From Streptomyces dangxiongensis (GTDB taxonomy: Bacteria; Actinomycetota; Actinomycetes; Streptomycetales; Streptomycetaceae): a DNA stretch of 64,000 nucleotides. The position numbers and the translations under genes were made by a program. Positions 49,004-61,696 of this stretch are shown here, in pieces; within the stretch, counting starts at the first letter, position 1, and each line of letters opens with the position of its first letter. Under the pieces are notes generated by a model, which was given only the letters and a program-made list of their open reading frames with translations, was not told the origin of the DNA and ran no database searches. The stretch covers positions 4,588,001 through 4,652,000 of the forward strand of contig NZ_CP033073.1 in the NCBI RefSeq assembly GCF_003675325.1, read 5' to 3'.

Positions 49004-49891
49004 ATGAGCAGCGCAGCGATGCCGCCGCACGGCTTCGTGACCGTCCGGGGGCGCGGCTACCGCCCCGACCAGGTCCACGCGTACCTGGAGGCGCTCTCCG
49101 AGGACCGCGACGCCGCCTGGGAGCGTGCCGCCCGGCTGACGGTGCTCGCCCGGGAGATGGAGGAGGAGGCCGTACGGCTGCGGGAGACCGTCGCGCAGCT
49201 CGCGCCGCAGACGTACGAGACGCTCGGGGAGCCCGCGCGGCGCCTGTTCCAGCTCGCACTGGAGACATGTGCCGACCTGCGGGAACGCACGCGGTGCGAG
49301 ACCGGGCAGGAGGTCGCGCGGGCCGAGGAGCGGGCCGAGGAGGTGCGCCGGGAGGCGCGGGAGGCCGCGGACGCGGTCCGCGCGGAGGCCGACGAACGCG
49401 CCGGCGAGTGCCTCCTCGCCGCGCGTGCCGAGGCCGACGGCCACCGGGTCGGCGCCCGGTGCGAGGTGAAGGAAGGGCGCGGGCAGGCGCTCGCGGCGTT
49501 GCGCGAGACGCGGCAGCGCATCACCGCGATGCTCGCCGAGCACGCCCGGGAGCAGGCCGAACGCTGGGCCGAGGCCGAACGTGAGGAGGCCGAACGGGTG
49601 GCCGCGCTGGACGCCGGGCACGCCGAACGGGTGAGCCGGGCCGAGGCGGAGCTGTCCGCGGCCGAGCGGGCTCTGGCGGAGGCCCAGGAGTCCGCGCGCC
49701 GCCGAGAGGAGGAGGCACACGCGCGTGCCGCCGAGACCGTCGCCGACGCGCGCGTGCGCGGGGAGCGCATCGCCCGGGAGACCGAGCGGGTGCTGCGTGA
49801 GCACAGTGAGACCTGGGACGACGTCCAGGCGCACATGGACTCCGTACGCGACAGCCTCATCTCGCTGACCGGGAGGGTGGCCATGGAGTAG
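49004..49891 (+). CDS. Coiled-coil protein with DivIVA-like N-terminus
   Basis: 295 residues. The N-terminal HGFVTVRGRGYRPDQVHAYLEAL is the short motif seen in DivIVA-like and actinobacterial cytoskeletal coiled-coil proteins (commonly mislabelled cellulose-binding). Residues ~40-270 are almost entirely Ala/Glu/Arg heptads (ARAEERAEEVRREAREAAD and similar), a long continuous coiled coil. It lacks a catalytic motif. A structural or polarity role is inferred from the type, related to the Scy/FilP group though much shorter. ATG 49004 follows GGAGAGGGGTTCCAGG. The 156 bases before it, after the palindrome, hold a possible weak promoter near 48900-48930. Confidence 0.75.
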   Translation: MSSAAMPPHGFVTVRGRGYRPDQVHAYLEALSEDRDAAWERAARLTVLAREMEEEAVRLRETVAQLAPQTYETLGEPARRLFQLALETCADLRERTRCETGQEVARAEERAEEVRREAREAADAVRAEADERAGECLLAARAEADGHRVGARCEVKEGRGQALAALRETRQRITAMLAEHAREQAERWAEAEREEAERVAALDAGHAERVSRAEAELSAAERALAEAQESARRREEEAHARAAETVADARVRGERIARETERVLREHSETWDDVQAHMDSVRDSLISLTGRVAME

Positions 49892-49948
49892 CGGCCGGTG
49901 CGGTCACCGCGGGGTCCCGGAGCGGCGGCCGGTGCGGCGCACGCGTCG

Positions 49949-50555
49949 TCAGTCCTCCTCCCGTACCGCGCCCGCCAGGATCCGGGCCTCCACCGCCTCG
50001 TACCGGTGCCGCTGCCGTTCCGCCCCCGCGCGGCCGGACAGCACCGTGCCCAGCCAGCCGAAGAGGAAGCCGGCCGGGATGGAGACGGGGCCGGTGGTGG
50101 TGAACGGGAACCAGGCGAAGTGGGCGTGCGGGAACGCCGCGGTGAGCGATCCGGAGACCAGCTCGGTGCCCGGCATGAGCAGCAGCACGGGCAGGGAGTC
50201 CCCGATCAGCGCGCCGAGCAGCCCGGCGCGGGTGTAGCGGCGCCAGAAGAGGGCCGTAGACCAGGGCGGGGGCGAGCGCGGAGGCGCCCAGGCAGAACGA
50301 GAGCGTCACCAGGGGCTGGAGGCTGTGGTGCTGCACCAGGGTGGCCAGCAGGATCGTCGGCGCGCCGATGGCGAGCGCCGAGACGCGCGCCAGGGTCATC
50401 TCGCGGCGGGCCGGCATCTCCTGCACCCGGGCCGCGAACACGTCGTGGGCGAGGGAGTTGGCGCAGGCGAGGATCATCCCGGCCACCGAGGCGAGCAGGG
50501 TCAGGAAGATCGCGGCGGTGACCAGGGTGAACAGGAAGGTCTCCGCGCCGTTCAC
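49949..50555 (-). pseudogene. Sodium:solute symporter, C-terminal remnant with frameshift
   Basis: Only the last ~200 residues of an ActP-like SSS permease are present: FLFTLVTAAIFLTLLASVAG, ANSLAHDVFAARV, MTLARVSALAIGAPTILLAT, LVTLSFCLGASALAPALVY. After a +1 shift at about 50252-50256 it continues ALFWRRYTRAGLLGALIGDS and FAWFPFTTTGPVSIPAGFLFGW. A full member has about 550 residues. The remnant begins with GTG 50555 overlapping the stop of the MFS gene (GTGA), so the missing front was lost or replaced at this junction. It is very unlikely to transport anything. Confidence 0.75.
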
Positions 50556-52051
50556 TCCTCGTCGAGCACCGGGAACCGGCGTGGCGCCACCAGCAGCAGG
50601 AGGACGAACGCCAGTGCCGCCGCTGCCGCCGCGCCGAGGTACACCGCGTGCACCGCCTCCGCGATCGCCCGCCGGGTGGTCTCCGGGGCCGTACCGGCGC
50701 GCAGCGCGCGTGTGACGGAGTCCAGGTCGCCCGCGCCGCCCAGCCGCGCGGCCAGCACGCCGTTGGCGACGGCGCCGAACAGGGACGCGCCCACGGTCTG
50801 CCCGGTCTGCCGGCAGAAGAGCACCGACGCGGTCGTGGTGCCCCGCTCCGACCAGCCCACCGTCGACTGCACCCCGACGATCAGCGGTAGCTGGAACAGT
50901 CCGAGCGCCCCGCCGAGCAGCAGCATCAGCAGCGTCGGCTGCCACCAGGACCCGGGGTACGGCAGGAAGGGGAACGCGGACAGGATCAGCGCGGCCAGGC
51001 CGATGCCGAGCAGCGCGGTGTCCCGGAAGCCGATCCTGCGGTAGACGTGCTGGCTGAGCGCGGCCGTCACCGGCCAGCTCAGCGTCCATACCGACAGCAC
51101 GAACCCCGCGGCCACCGGCGCGAGCCCGAGCACCGACTGCGCGTACGTCGGCAGGAACACCGCCGGTGCCACCATCAGCAGCCCCAGCGCGCCGAGCGCC
51201 AGATTGACGGCCGCGATCGTCCGGCGCCGCCACACCCACCCCGGGATGACCGGCTCCGCGGCCCGCCGTTCCACCGCGACCACCACGCCGACCAGGGCGA
51301 GGCCGGTGGCGAACAGGGCCAGGGACGGTGCCGACAGCCACGGCCAGGCCACCCCGCCCTGCACCAGCGCGGTCAGCAGCACCCCGCCGCACGCGAACAC
51401 CGCCAGCGCGCCGGCCCAGTCCACGCGCGCGTGGCGCGGGTGCCGCCGTTCGGGTTCGTGCAGGTGACGGACGATCAGCCACAGCGCGGCGGTGCCGATC
51501 GGCAGGTTGACCAGGAAGATCCAGCGCCAGTCGGTGTACGCGGCGAGCACCCCGCCCAGCCCGGGGCCGGCCACCGCGGCCACCGCCCACACCGTGGACA
51601 GCCTGGACTGGATCTTCGGGCGTTCCGCCAGCGGATACAGGTCGGCGGCCAGGGTCTGCACCGTGCCCTGCAACGCCCCGCCGCCCAGGCCCTGCACGAT
51701 CCGGAACGCGATCAGCGCCGCCATGTTCCAGGCCGCCGCGCACAGCAGCGAACCCAGCAGGAACACGGCCGCGCCCACCACCAGCACCGGCTTGCGGCCG
51801 AAGGTGTCGGACAGTTTGCCGTAGACGGGCAGCGTGACGGTGACGGCGAGCAGATAGCCGGAGAACAGCCACGAGAAGACGGAGAACCCGCCCAGGTCGC
51901 CGACGATCTGCGGTACGGCCGTGGCGACGATGGTGGAGTCGAGCGCCGCCAGTGCCATCGCCAGCATCAGGGCGGCGACCACCGCACCCCGTCGGCCGGT
52001 GTTGAACTGTCGCGCGGCCCCGCCGCGTATCGCCGGTGTCGTGCTCCCCAC
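50552..52051 (-). CDS. MFS transporter, DHA2 (14-helix) drug-efflux type
   Basis: 499 residues with 14 predicted helices. Motifs of the DHA2 family: ALDSTIVATAVPQIVGDLGG in TM1 (motif D1), GKLSDTFGRKPVL (motif A), RIVQGLGGGALQG (motif B), and AVAAVAGPGLGGVLAAYTDWRW (motif C). It would expel hydrophobic compounds using the proton gradient. It ends at 50552, overlapping the symporter remnant by four bases. No regulator gene is beside it. Confidence 0.88.
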   Translation of the reverse strand: MGSTTPAIRGGAARQFNTGRRGAVVAALMLAMALAALDSTIVATAVPQIVGDLGGFSVFSWLFSGYLLAVTVTLPVYGKLSDTFGRKPVLVVGAAVFLLGSLLCAAAWNMAALIAFRIVQGLGGGALQGTVQTLAADLYPLAERPKIQSRLSTVWAVAAVAGPGLGGVLAAYTDWRWIFLVNLPIGTAALWLIVRHLHEPERRHPRHARVDWAGALAVFACGGVLLTALVQGGVAWPWLSAPSLALFATGLALVGVVVAVERRAAEPVIPGWVWRRRTIAAVNLALGALGLLMVAPAVFLPTYAQSVLGLAPVAAGFVLSVWTLSWPVTAALSQHVYRRIGFRDTALLGIGLAALILSAFPFLPYPGSWWQPTLLMLLLGGALGLFQLPLIVGVQSTVGWSERGTTTASVLFCRQTGQTVGASLFGAVANGVLAARLGGAGDLDSVTRALRAGTAPETTRRAIAEAVHAVYLGAAAAAALAFVLLLLVAPRRFPVLDEE

Positions 52052-52496
52052 CGCATTCCCCTCCCGTCAGCCCTGCCGGGCGGCGTTCCGTGCCCCCTGC
52101 ACCTGTCGCCCGGACGACAGCCTCCCACGGCGGGCGGGACACCGGCCCTGACGCGGCACAAGGGTGGAGGCCTCCCGCACCGAAGGGTGGAGGCGACCCC
52201 GGAAACGGCTCCACCCGGCGGTGGAGCACCCCTAGGGGTATCTCCGTATCACGGCTCGGGGAGGGGTCGTCCCGGCGGAGGACGAGGCCGGCCGGGGGGA
52301 GTCCCTAACCTGGTTTCAACGCCGCTGGGGGGTGGCGGACCGTACCGGCGGGGGTGGGGTTCACCCCCCGGAAAGACGGGGCTCCGCACCAGCGCGCGCC
52401 ACCCCCGTCGGCCGCGAGACTCGACGACGTATCCAGGACGGCCGCCCGGCACACCGGGGCTTCGCACCGACCTGTCCATGACATAGGAGACATACC
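52052..52496. other. Divergent intergenic region, MFS / ABC operon
   Basis: 445 bases without a gene. It contains AAGGGTGGAGGC twice (52159-52170 and 52183-52194), and CCTAGGGG near 52230. A TAACCT -10-like hexamer at 52306-52311 is followed by a leader of about 180 bases to the ABC gene. No hairpin of note was found near the GTG. Confidence 0.45.
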
Positions 52497-53285
52497 GTGA
52501 CATCGGCTGTGACCATTCCCAGGCACGGGGGCACTGGAGGGCGTACGGCCGTTGCCGCACGGGCGCGACAGGTCGTGAAGGCGTACGGGTCCGGCGAGAC
52601 CCGCGTCGTCGCCCTCGACCATGTCGACGTGGACATCGACCGCGGCCGGTTCACCGCGATCATGGGCCCCTCCGGGTCCGGCAAGTCCACCCTGATGCAC
52701 TGCCTCGCCGGCCTCGACACGGTGACCAGCGGTCACATCCACCTGGACGAGACCGAGATCACCGGGCTGAAGGACAAGAAGCTCACCCAGCTCCGCCGGG
52801 ACCGGATCGGCTTCATCTTCCAGGCGTTCAACCTGCTGCCGACGCTGAACGCGATCGAGAACATCACGCTCCCCATGGACATCGCCGGCCGCAAGCCCGA
52901 CCGGGCCTGGCTGGACCGGGTGGTGGAGACCGTCGGGCTCGCCGGACGGCTCAAGCACCGGCCGACCCAGCTCTCCGGCGGCCAGCAGCAGCGCGTCGCC
53001 GTGGCCCGCGCGCTCGCCGCCCGCCCGGAGGTCATCTTCGGGGACGAGCCGACCGGGAACCTCGACTCGCGCGCGGGAGCGGAGGTCCTGGGCTTCCTGC
53101 GCCGCTCCGTGGACGAACTCGGGCAGACCATCGTGATGGTCACCCACGACCCCGTGGCCGCCTCCTACGCCGACCGCGTGCTCTACCTCGCCGACGGCCG
53201 CATCGTCGACGAGATGCACCACCCGACGGCCGACCAGGTCCTGGACCGCATGAAGGACTTCGACGCCCGGGGGCGCACGTCATGA
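52497..53285 (+). CDS. ABC transporter ATPase, MacB/LolD-like
   Basis: 262 residues: Walker A GPSGSGKST, Q-loop FIFQAFNLLPTLNAIENI, signature LSGGQQQRVAVARALA, Walker B VIFGDEPTGNLDSRAG, and H-switch MVTHDPVAASYADR. This is the MacB/LolD/FtsE type that works by mechanotransmission with FtsX-like permeases. It overlaps the permease gene as ATGA. GTG 52497 follows AGGAGACATACC. Likely role: peptide or lipoprotein/antimicrobial handling at the envelope. Confidence 0.92.
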   Translation: MTSAVTIPRHGGTGGRTAVAARARQVVKAYGSGETRVVALDHVDVDIDRGRFTAIMGPSGSGKSTLMHCLAGLDTVTSGHIHLDETEITGLKDKKLTQLRRDRIGFIFQAFNLLPTLNAIENITLPMDIAGRKPDRAWLDRVVETVGLAGRLKHRPTQLSGGQQQRVAVARALAARPEVIFGDEPTGNLDSRAGAEVLGFLRRSVDELGQTIVMVTHDPVAASYADRVLYLADGRIVDEMHHPTADQVLDRMKDFDARGRTS

Positions 53286-55861
53286 CCGTCCTGAAGACGT
53301 CGATGCGCAACTTCTTCGCGCACAAGGGACGCATGGCGCTGTCGGCGGTCGCCGTCCTGCTGTCCGTGGGCTTCGTGTGCGGCACCCTGGTGTTCACCGA
53401 CACGATGAACACCACCTTCGACAAGCTGTTCCAGGCGACCGCCTCGGACGTCACGGTCAGCGCCGACGGCTCCTCCGACAACGGGCAGACCGTCTCCCGC
53501 ACCGGCAAGCCGCCCGTCATGCCGGCCTCCGTGCTCGGCCGGGTCCGCGGCACCCGGGGCGTCGAGTCCGCCGAGGGCACGGTGTTCTCCACCACGGCGA
53601 CCGTCGTGGACGCCGGCAAGGACAAACTGTCACCGAGCAGCGGCGCGCCCACCATCGTCGGCGGCTGGAACCGCAACGACGCCCGCACGATGGACATCAC
53701 CTCCGGTACGGCGCCCAAGGGCCCGAACCAGGTGATGGTCGACGCCGACACCGCGGGCAAGCACCACCTGCGTCTCGGTGACGAGATCGGCGTGATCACG
53801 GCCGTGGGCACGCACCACGCGCGCTTGTCCGGCATCGCCGCCTTCCGGGTCACCAACCCCGGCGCGGCCCTCTTCTACCTGGACACCCGGACCGCCCAGC
53901 AGGTCATCGTCGGCCGGACCGGCGTCTACACCGACGTCAACGTCACCGCCGCCAAGGGCGTGACGGACGCGCGGCTGAAGAAGAACGTCACCGCCGCCCT
54001 CGGGCACACCTACAAGGTGCGGACCGCCAAGGAGGTCGCCGACGCCAACCGGAAGAGCGTCGGGAGCTTCCTGAACGTCATGAAGTACGCGATGCTCGGC
54101 TTCGCCGGGATCGCCTTCCTGGTCGGCATCTTCCTGATCATCAACACCTTCTCCATGCTGGTCGCCCAGCGCACCCGGGAGATCGGCCTGATGCGCGCCA
54201 TCGGCTCCTCCCGCAAGCAGGTCAACCGGTCGGTGCTGGTCGAGGGGCTGCTGCTCGGCGTGATCGGCTCCGTGCTCGGTGTCGGCGCGGGCATCGGCCT
54301 CGCCGTCGGCCTGATGAAACTCATGGGCCAGATGGACATGCACCTGTCCACCGACGACCTGACGGTCGCCTGGACCACCCCGGCGATCGGCCTGCTGCTC
54401 GGCGTGGTCGTCACCGTGCTCGCCGCCTACCTCCCCGCCCGGCGCGCCGGCAAGGTCTCCCCGATGGCCGCCCTGCGCGACGCGGGCGCCCCCACCGACG
54501 CCAGGGCCGGCGCCGTCCGGGCCGGCATCGGCCTGCTCCTCACCGCCGCCGGCGCCTGGAGCCTGTCCACCGCCGCCACCGCCGACCGCGCCACGACCGG
54601 GTCGGTCTGGCTCGGCCTCGGCGTGGTGCTCACCCTGATCGGGTTCGTCGTCATCGGCCCGCTGCTCGCCGCCGGTCTGGTCCGCGTCCTCGGCGTGGCC
54701 GTCCTGCGGGTCTTCGGGCCCGTCGGCCGGATGGCCGAACGCAACGCCCTGCGCAACCCGCGCCGCACCGGCGCCACCGGCGCCGCCCTGATGATCGGCC
54801 TCGCCCTCGTGGCCTGCCTGTCGGTGGTCGGCTCCTCCGTGGTGGCCTCCGCCACCGACCAGCTCGACAGGACCGTGGGCGCGGACTTCATCGTCGAGGA
54901 GGACCAGGGCCAGGTCATCGACGCGCCGGCCGTCGAAGCCGTCAAGCGCGCACCCGGCCTCGCGCGGGTCACCGAGTACAAGGTGCTGGACGCCTCCCTG
55001 ACCACCCCCGACGGCCGCACCACCAGCAGGAAGACGGTCAACGCCGCCGACCCGGCCTACGCGCGCGACGTGCGCACCAAGACCGTGGCCGGCCGGCTCG
55101 CCGACGCCTACGCACCCGACTCGATGTCCGTCTTCGAGGGCTTCGCCAAGGACCACGGCGTCAGGCTGGGCTCCACCGTCGCCGTCCACTTCAAGGGCGG
55201 CAGGACGGCGGAACTCACCGTCCGCGCGATCACCAGCGACGACGCCGTCATCGACAAGGGCGCGATGTACGCGTCCATCGCCACCGCCGCGCGGTACGTG
55301 CCCGCCGACCGGATGCCGCTGGACCAGTCGGTCCTCGCCACGGCCAAGGACGGCCAGGAGAAGACCGCCTACCGGGCGCTGAAGTCGGCCCTGCACGAGT
55401 TCCCGCAGTACACCGTGCGCGACCAGACCGACTACAAGCAGGAGCTGAAGGACCAGATCGGCCAGCTCCTGAACATGATCTACGGCCTGCTCGCCCTCGC
55501 GATCATCGTCGCCGTCCTGGGCGTGGTGAACACCCTGGCCCTGTCGGTGGTCGAGCGGACCCGGGAGATCGGCCTCATGCGGGCCATCGGCCTCTCCCGC
55601 CGCCAGTTGCGCCGCATGATCCGCCTGGAGTCCGTGGTCATCGCCGTCTTCGGGGCGCTCCTGGGCCTCGGCCTGGGCATGGGCTGGGGCGCCACCGCCC
55701 ACGAACTCCTCGCCCTGGAGGGTCTGACCGTCCTGGACATCCCCTGGCCGACGATCATCGCGGTCTTCGTGGGCTCCGCGTTCGTGGGCCTCTTCGCCGC
55801 GCTCGTCCCGGCGTTCCGGGCGGGCCGGCTGAACGTCCTGAACGCCATCGCGACGGACTAG
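53282..55861 (+). CDS. FtsX/MacB-like ABC permease
   Basis: 859 residues with two tandem FtsX units: N-terminal helix (~15-40), extracellular domain (~40-260), helices near 262-400, a middle pair (~415-500), a second extracellular domain (~530-730) and last helices (~735-855). Each unit has the RTREIGLMRAIG coupling motif (about 297-308 and again near 760), followed by R-x-Q/R-x-x-x. Partner of the upstream ATPase, with which it overlaps by four bases. Confidence 0.92.
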   Translation: MTVLKTSMRNFFAHKGRMALSAVAVLLSVGFVCGTLVFTDTMNTTFDKLFQATASDVTVSADGSSDNGQTVSRTGKPPVMPASVLGRVRGTRGVESAEGTVFSTTATVVDAGKDKLSPSSGAPTIVGGWNRNDARTMDITSGTAPKGPNQVMVDADTAGKHHLRLGDEIGVITAVGTHHARLSGIAAFRVTNPGAALFYLDTRTAQQVIVGRTGVYTDVNVTAAKGVTDARLKKNVTAALGHTYKVRTAKEVADANRKSVGSFLNVMKYAMLGFAGIAFLVGIFLIINTFSMLVAQRTREIGLMRAIGSSRKQVNRSVLVEGLLLGVIGSVLGVGAGIGLAVGLMKLMGQMDMHLSTDDLTVAWTTPAIGLLLGVVVTVLAAYLPARRAGKVSPMAALRDAGAPTDARAGAVRAGIGLLLTAAGAWSLSTAATADRATTGSVWLGLGVVLTLIGFVVIGPLLAAGLVRVLGVAVLRVFGPVGRMAERNALRNPRRTGATGAALMIGLALVACLSVVGSSVVASATDQLDRTVGADFIVEEDQGQVIDAPAVEAVKRAPGLARVTEYKVLDASLTTPDGRTTSRKTVNAADPAYARDVRTKTVAGRLADAYAPDSMSVFEGFAKDHGVRLGSTVAVHFKGGRTAELTVRAITSDDAVIDKGAMYASIATAARYVPADRMPLDQSVLATAKDGQEKTAYRALKSALHEFPQYTVRDQTDYKQELKDQIGQLLNMIYGLLALAIIVAVLGVVNTLALSVVERTREIGLMRAIGLSRRQLRRMIRLESVVIAVFGALLGLGLGMGWGATAHELLALEGLTVLDIPWPTIIAVFVGSAFVGLFAALVPAFRAGRLNVLNAIATD

Positions 55862-55911
55862 CCGCACCGCACCGCGCCGACCGCCACCGCACACGGGGGT
55901 TGCGGGGGAAG

Positions 55912-55954
55912 AACCCGGTGCCGGGACGCCTTCGGGCGCCACCGGCACCGGGTT
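55912..55954 (+). terminator. Terminator of the ABC operon
   Basis: AACCCGGTGCCG (55912-55923) pairs exactly with CGGCACCGGGTT (55943-55954), flanked by GGGGA/TCCCC that extend the stem. It begins 51 bases after the permease stop. Confidence 0.85.
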
Positions 55955-56027
55955 TCCCCGAGTCGGCACCGGCTCCTCTCCGCCACCGCGCGGGACGCCG
56001 GACGACGGCGGTCGTCAAAAGCGGGCG

Positions 56028-56111
56028 TCGTCCACAGCCGTGTTCCCAGGGGGCGTCCACAGCCGTGTGCCCGGTGGTTGTCCACAGCCGCGGCCCCGGT
56101 GGTTGTCCACA
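56028..56111 (+). repeat. Four DnaA-box-like 9-mers at exact 25-bp spacing upstream of mfd
   Basis: TCGTCCACA (56028-56036), GCGTCCACA (56053-56061), TTGTCCACA (56078-56086) and TTGTCCACA (56103-56111) are all in the same orientation, starts 25 bases apart. The last two match the Streptomyces DnaA box exactly; the first two carry one and two changes. Sequence between them (AGCCGTGT, CCCGGTGGT) is also partly repeated, so this is a 25-bp tandem repeat with a DnaA box in each unit. It ends about 105 bases before the mfd ATG and 28 before a TACGCT -10-like hexamer (56139-56144). Confidence 0.75.
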
Positions 56112-56215
56112 GCTCCCGCACCGTCGGGCGAGGCGTCGTACGCTGGACACCCCCGGCCGCTCCAAGCGTCGGGCTCTTCGCGTTGCCCCCACGACCCGGA
56201 CGGAAAGCCCCCTCC

Positions 56216-59746
<3,531 letters not shown>

Positions 59747-59954
59747 CCGACGGGGGGCGCGGGCGCGGAGCGGCTGTGGGGCTGGTCCCCGCTCTCCCCG
59801 CCACGGCGCCGACCGCCCCCCCCGTAAAGCCCTGCTTGCCCGGTAATCGCCCCTTTGTGCCCCATCTGATGGGCGCCGAAGGGACGTTACCGTTGGGGGC
59901 GGAACGATCCGCCCGTACCCGGAGGGCGGTTCAGGGCGAGCGAGGGGGCGCACC

Positions 59955-60671
59955 GTGACGCGTCTGAGGGGCGGGGCGGTCATCGCCGTGGCCATGATGG
60001 TCGCCGTGACCGGCTGCAAGGTGGAGCAGACGAAGGGGTCCGGCGGACCGCAGCGGACCGCGGGCGGGGGCCCGGCCATGGCCGCCGCCGGCTCACTGGC
60101 CGTCAAGGGGCGTGCGCCGAAGACCGGTTACTCCCGGGAGCGGTTCGGCACCGCCTGGGCGGACACCGACTCCAACTCCTGCGACACGCGCGACGACATA
60201 CTCAAACGCGACCTGGAGAAGGTCAGGTTCACCGGCGGCGACTGCAAGGTCTCGTACGGGCTGCTGGCGTCCGACCCCTACTCCGGCAAGGAGATCACTT
60301 ACCGGCGCGGTCGCAGCCAGGTCGACATCGACCACGTCGTGGCCCTCTCGGACGCCTGGCAGAAGGGCGCCAAGTACTGGGACCCCGGCAAGCGCATCGC
60401 CCTGGCCAACGACCCCCTCAACCTTCTCGCGGTCGACGCGAGCACCAACCGCGGCAAGGGGGACGGCGACGCGGCCACCTGGCTTCCCCCCGACAAGGCC
60501 TACCGCTGCACCTACGTCGCCGCCCAGGTCGCCGTCAAGAAGAAGTACGGCCTGTGGGTGACCGCCGCCGAGAAGTCCGCGATGCGCAAGGTGCTCGCCA
60601 CCTGCCCCGACCAGAAGCTCCCCACCGGCGGCAACCCGACCAGCGCACCGGACCGCTTCCGCGCCCGCTGA
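59955..60671 (+). CDS. Secreted HNH nuclease lipoprotein (GmrSD C-terminal / DUF1524 type)
   Basis: 238 residues with a lipoprotein signal (lipobox VTGC, Cys21), so it is anchored outside the membrane. The nuclease domain has SQVDIDHVVALSDAW (D126-H127) and NDPLNLLAVDASTNRGKGD with the HNH asparagines, then TWLPPDKAYRCTYVA. Two Cys pairs may form disulfides. This family is common in Streptomyces as extracellular nucleases for nutrient DNA or phage defence; which role applies is not shown. GTG 59955 follows GAGGGGGCGCACC. The 208 bases after mfd contain no other gene. Confidence 0.85.
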   Translation: MTRLRGGAVIAVAMMVAVTGCKVEQTKGSGGPQRTAGGGPAMAAAGSLAVKGRAPKTGYSRERFGTAWADTDSNSCDTRDDILKRDLEKVRFTGGDCKVSYGLLASDPYSGKEITYRRGRSQVDIDHVVALSDAWQKGAKYWDPGKRIALANDPLNLLAVDASTNRGKGDGDAATWLPPDKAYRCTYVAAQVAVKKKYGLWVTAAEKSAMRKVLATCPDQKLPTGGNPTSAPDRFRAR

Positions 60672-60715
60672 CCGGCCTGCTGACCGGCCTGCTGGCCGGC
60701 CCGCTGACCGGCCCG
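60668..60715. repeat. 12-bp tandem repeat over the nuclease stop codon
   Basis: CTGACCGGCCTG recurs four times (60668, 60680, 60692, 60704; the last two as CTGGCCGGCCCG and CTGACCGGCCCG). The first copy contains the TGA stop. GGCC units within it could also pair as a weak terminator. Confidence 0.75.
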
Positions 60716-60758
60716 GCGGCCGGGCGCCCCCGTGGAGCCCGGCCGCCGATGCCGTTGA

Positions 60759-61472
60759 TCACGCGCCCGTCTTGCCCTTCAGCGACCCCAGGACCTGGGT
60801 CGTCAGCTTCTTCGCGATCGCGGAACCGTTGTCGCCGCCCGCCGTCGACAGCACGGTGACCACGGCGTTGCCGGAACGAGCCGCGATGAGCGTGGTGCCG
60901 TTCTCCCAGGCGCCGCTCGTCAGCGTCATCGTGTACGCCTCGTCGCCGAGCCCCGTCGTCGACTGCCCGGCGACCTTCACCTTGGCGTGCGCGTCGGTGT
61001 CCGTGAAGGAGGCGCACTCGGTGGCCACGGACCGCAGGCTCTTCATGACCGTCTTCGCCGTAGCGCCCTGGAACGCGTCGACCTCCTGGGCCACTTCCTC
61101 GGTCTTGTCCTGGTTCACGTAGTCGTTCTGCGCGAAGGACGCACCGCCCTTGAAACCGGACACCTGTATCCACGACGTGCCCTCCAGCCGGGTGCAGTCC
61201 GGCTTCGCCGTGCTCCTGGCGGACGCGGCGACGAAGTCGCTGCCGCTGTCCGAGGCGCCGTCGGCCTCGGCCGTGAACCCGGCCGGGAAGGCCGACGCGG
61301 GCGCCAGCACACCCTTGAGCTGCGTACCGGTGAGCAGACCGGCGTTGGGGTTCTTCGCCTTGGCCGGCTTGGCGCTCGTGGTGTCGGAGGAAGAGTCGGA
61401 GGAGCAGGCGGACAGGGCCAGGGGAAGGGTCGCGACCGCGAGCAGGGTGACGACACGGGACGAGAGACGCAT
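60759..61472 (-). CDS. Lipoprotein, sensor-domain (PknH-like) type
   Basis: 237 residues with a lipoprotein signal (lipobox LSAC, Cys23) and a Ser/Asp/Lys-rich linker. The mature domain (about 45-230) resembles the extracellular PknH-like sensor fold: LLTGTQLKGVLAPASAFPAGF, two or three cysteines (CTRLEG, ECASFTD), GLGDEAYTM and TVLSTAGGDNGSAIAKKLTTQV. No catalytic residues are apparent. It faces the nuclease gene and is divergent from the methylase-like gene. Confidence 0.78.
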   Translation of the reverse strand: MRLSSRVVTLLAVATLPLALSACSSDSSSDTTSAKPAKAKNPNAGLLTGTQLKGVLAPASAFPAGFTAEADGASDSGSDFVAASARSTAKPDCTRLEGTSWIQVSGFKGGASFAQNDYVNQDKTEEVAQEVDAFQGATAKTVMKSLRSVATECASFTDTDAHAKVKVAGQSTTGLGDEAYTMTLTSGAWENGTTLIAARSGNAVVTVLSTAGGDNGSAIAKKLTTQVLGSLKGKTGA

Positions 61473-61617
61473 GACAGTCCTTCAGAACGGTGGCTGGAAC
61501 GGGGGTGGAACGGGGGTGGGGGGTGGCGAAGAGCCACGGAGGCGGAGTGACCGCTCGTCCGCGAGGCCAATAAGATCAAAGCTTGTGAACCGAGTCAACA
61601 CGATGCATGAATACTCT

Positions 61618-61652
61618 TGTGTACACATCGTGAAGCTCTGGATCATGTGTAC
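61618..61652. promoter_or_regulatory. Palindromic operator candidate upstream of the methylase-like gene
   Basis: TGTGTACACA (61618-61627) is a perfect palindrome. GTACACAT (61621-61628) recurs inverted as ATGTGTAC (61645-61652), 16 bases apart. The segment 61570-61665 is clearly AT-rich for this genome. TATGCT (61658-61663) is a possible -10 for the gene starting at 61697. Confidence 0.5.
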
Positions 61653-61696
61653 GTCGGTATGCTCGATGCACACACGGGACGAGGGGAGCGGCAGCC

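Noticed and set aside
56020..56120. Small CRISPR array
   Set aside because: Period 25 leaves no room for spacers, inter-box sequence is itself repeated, and no cas genes are present; DnaA boxes explain it better.
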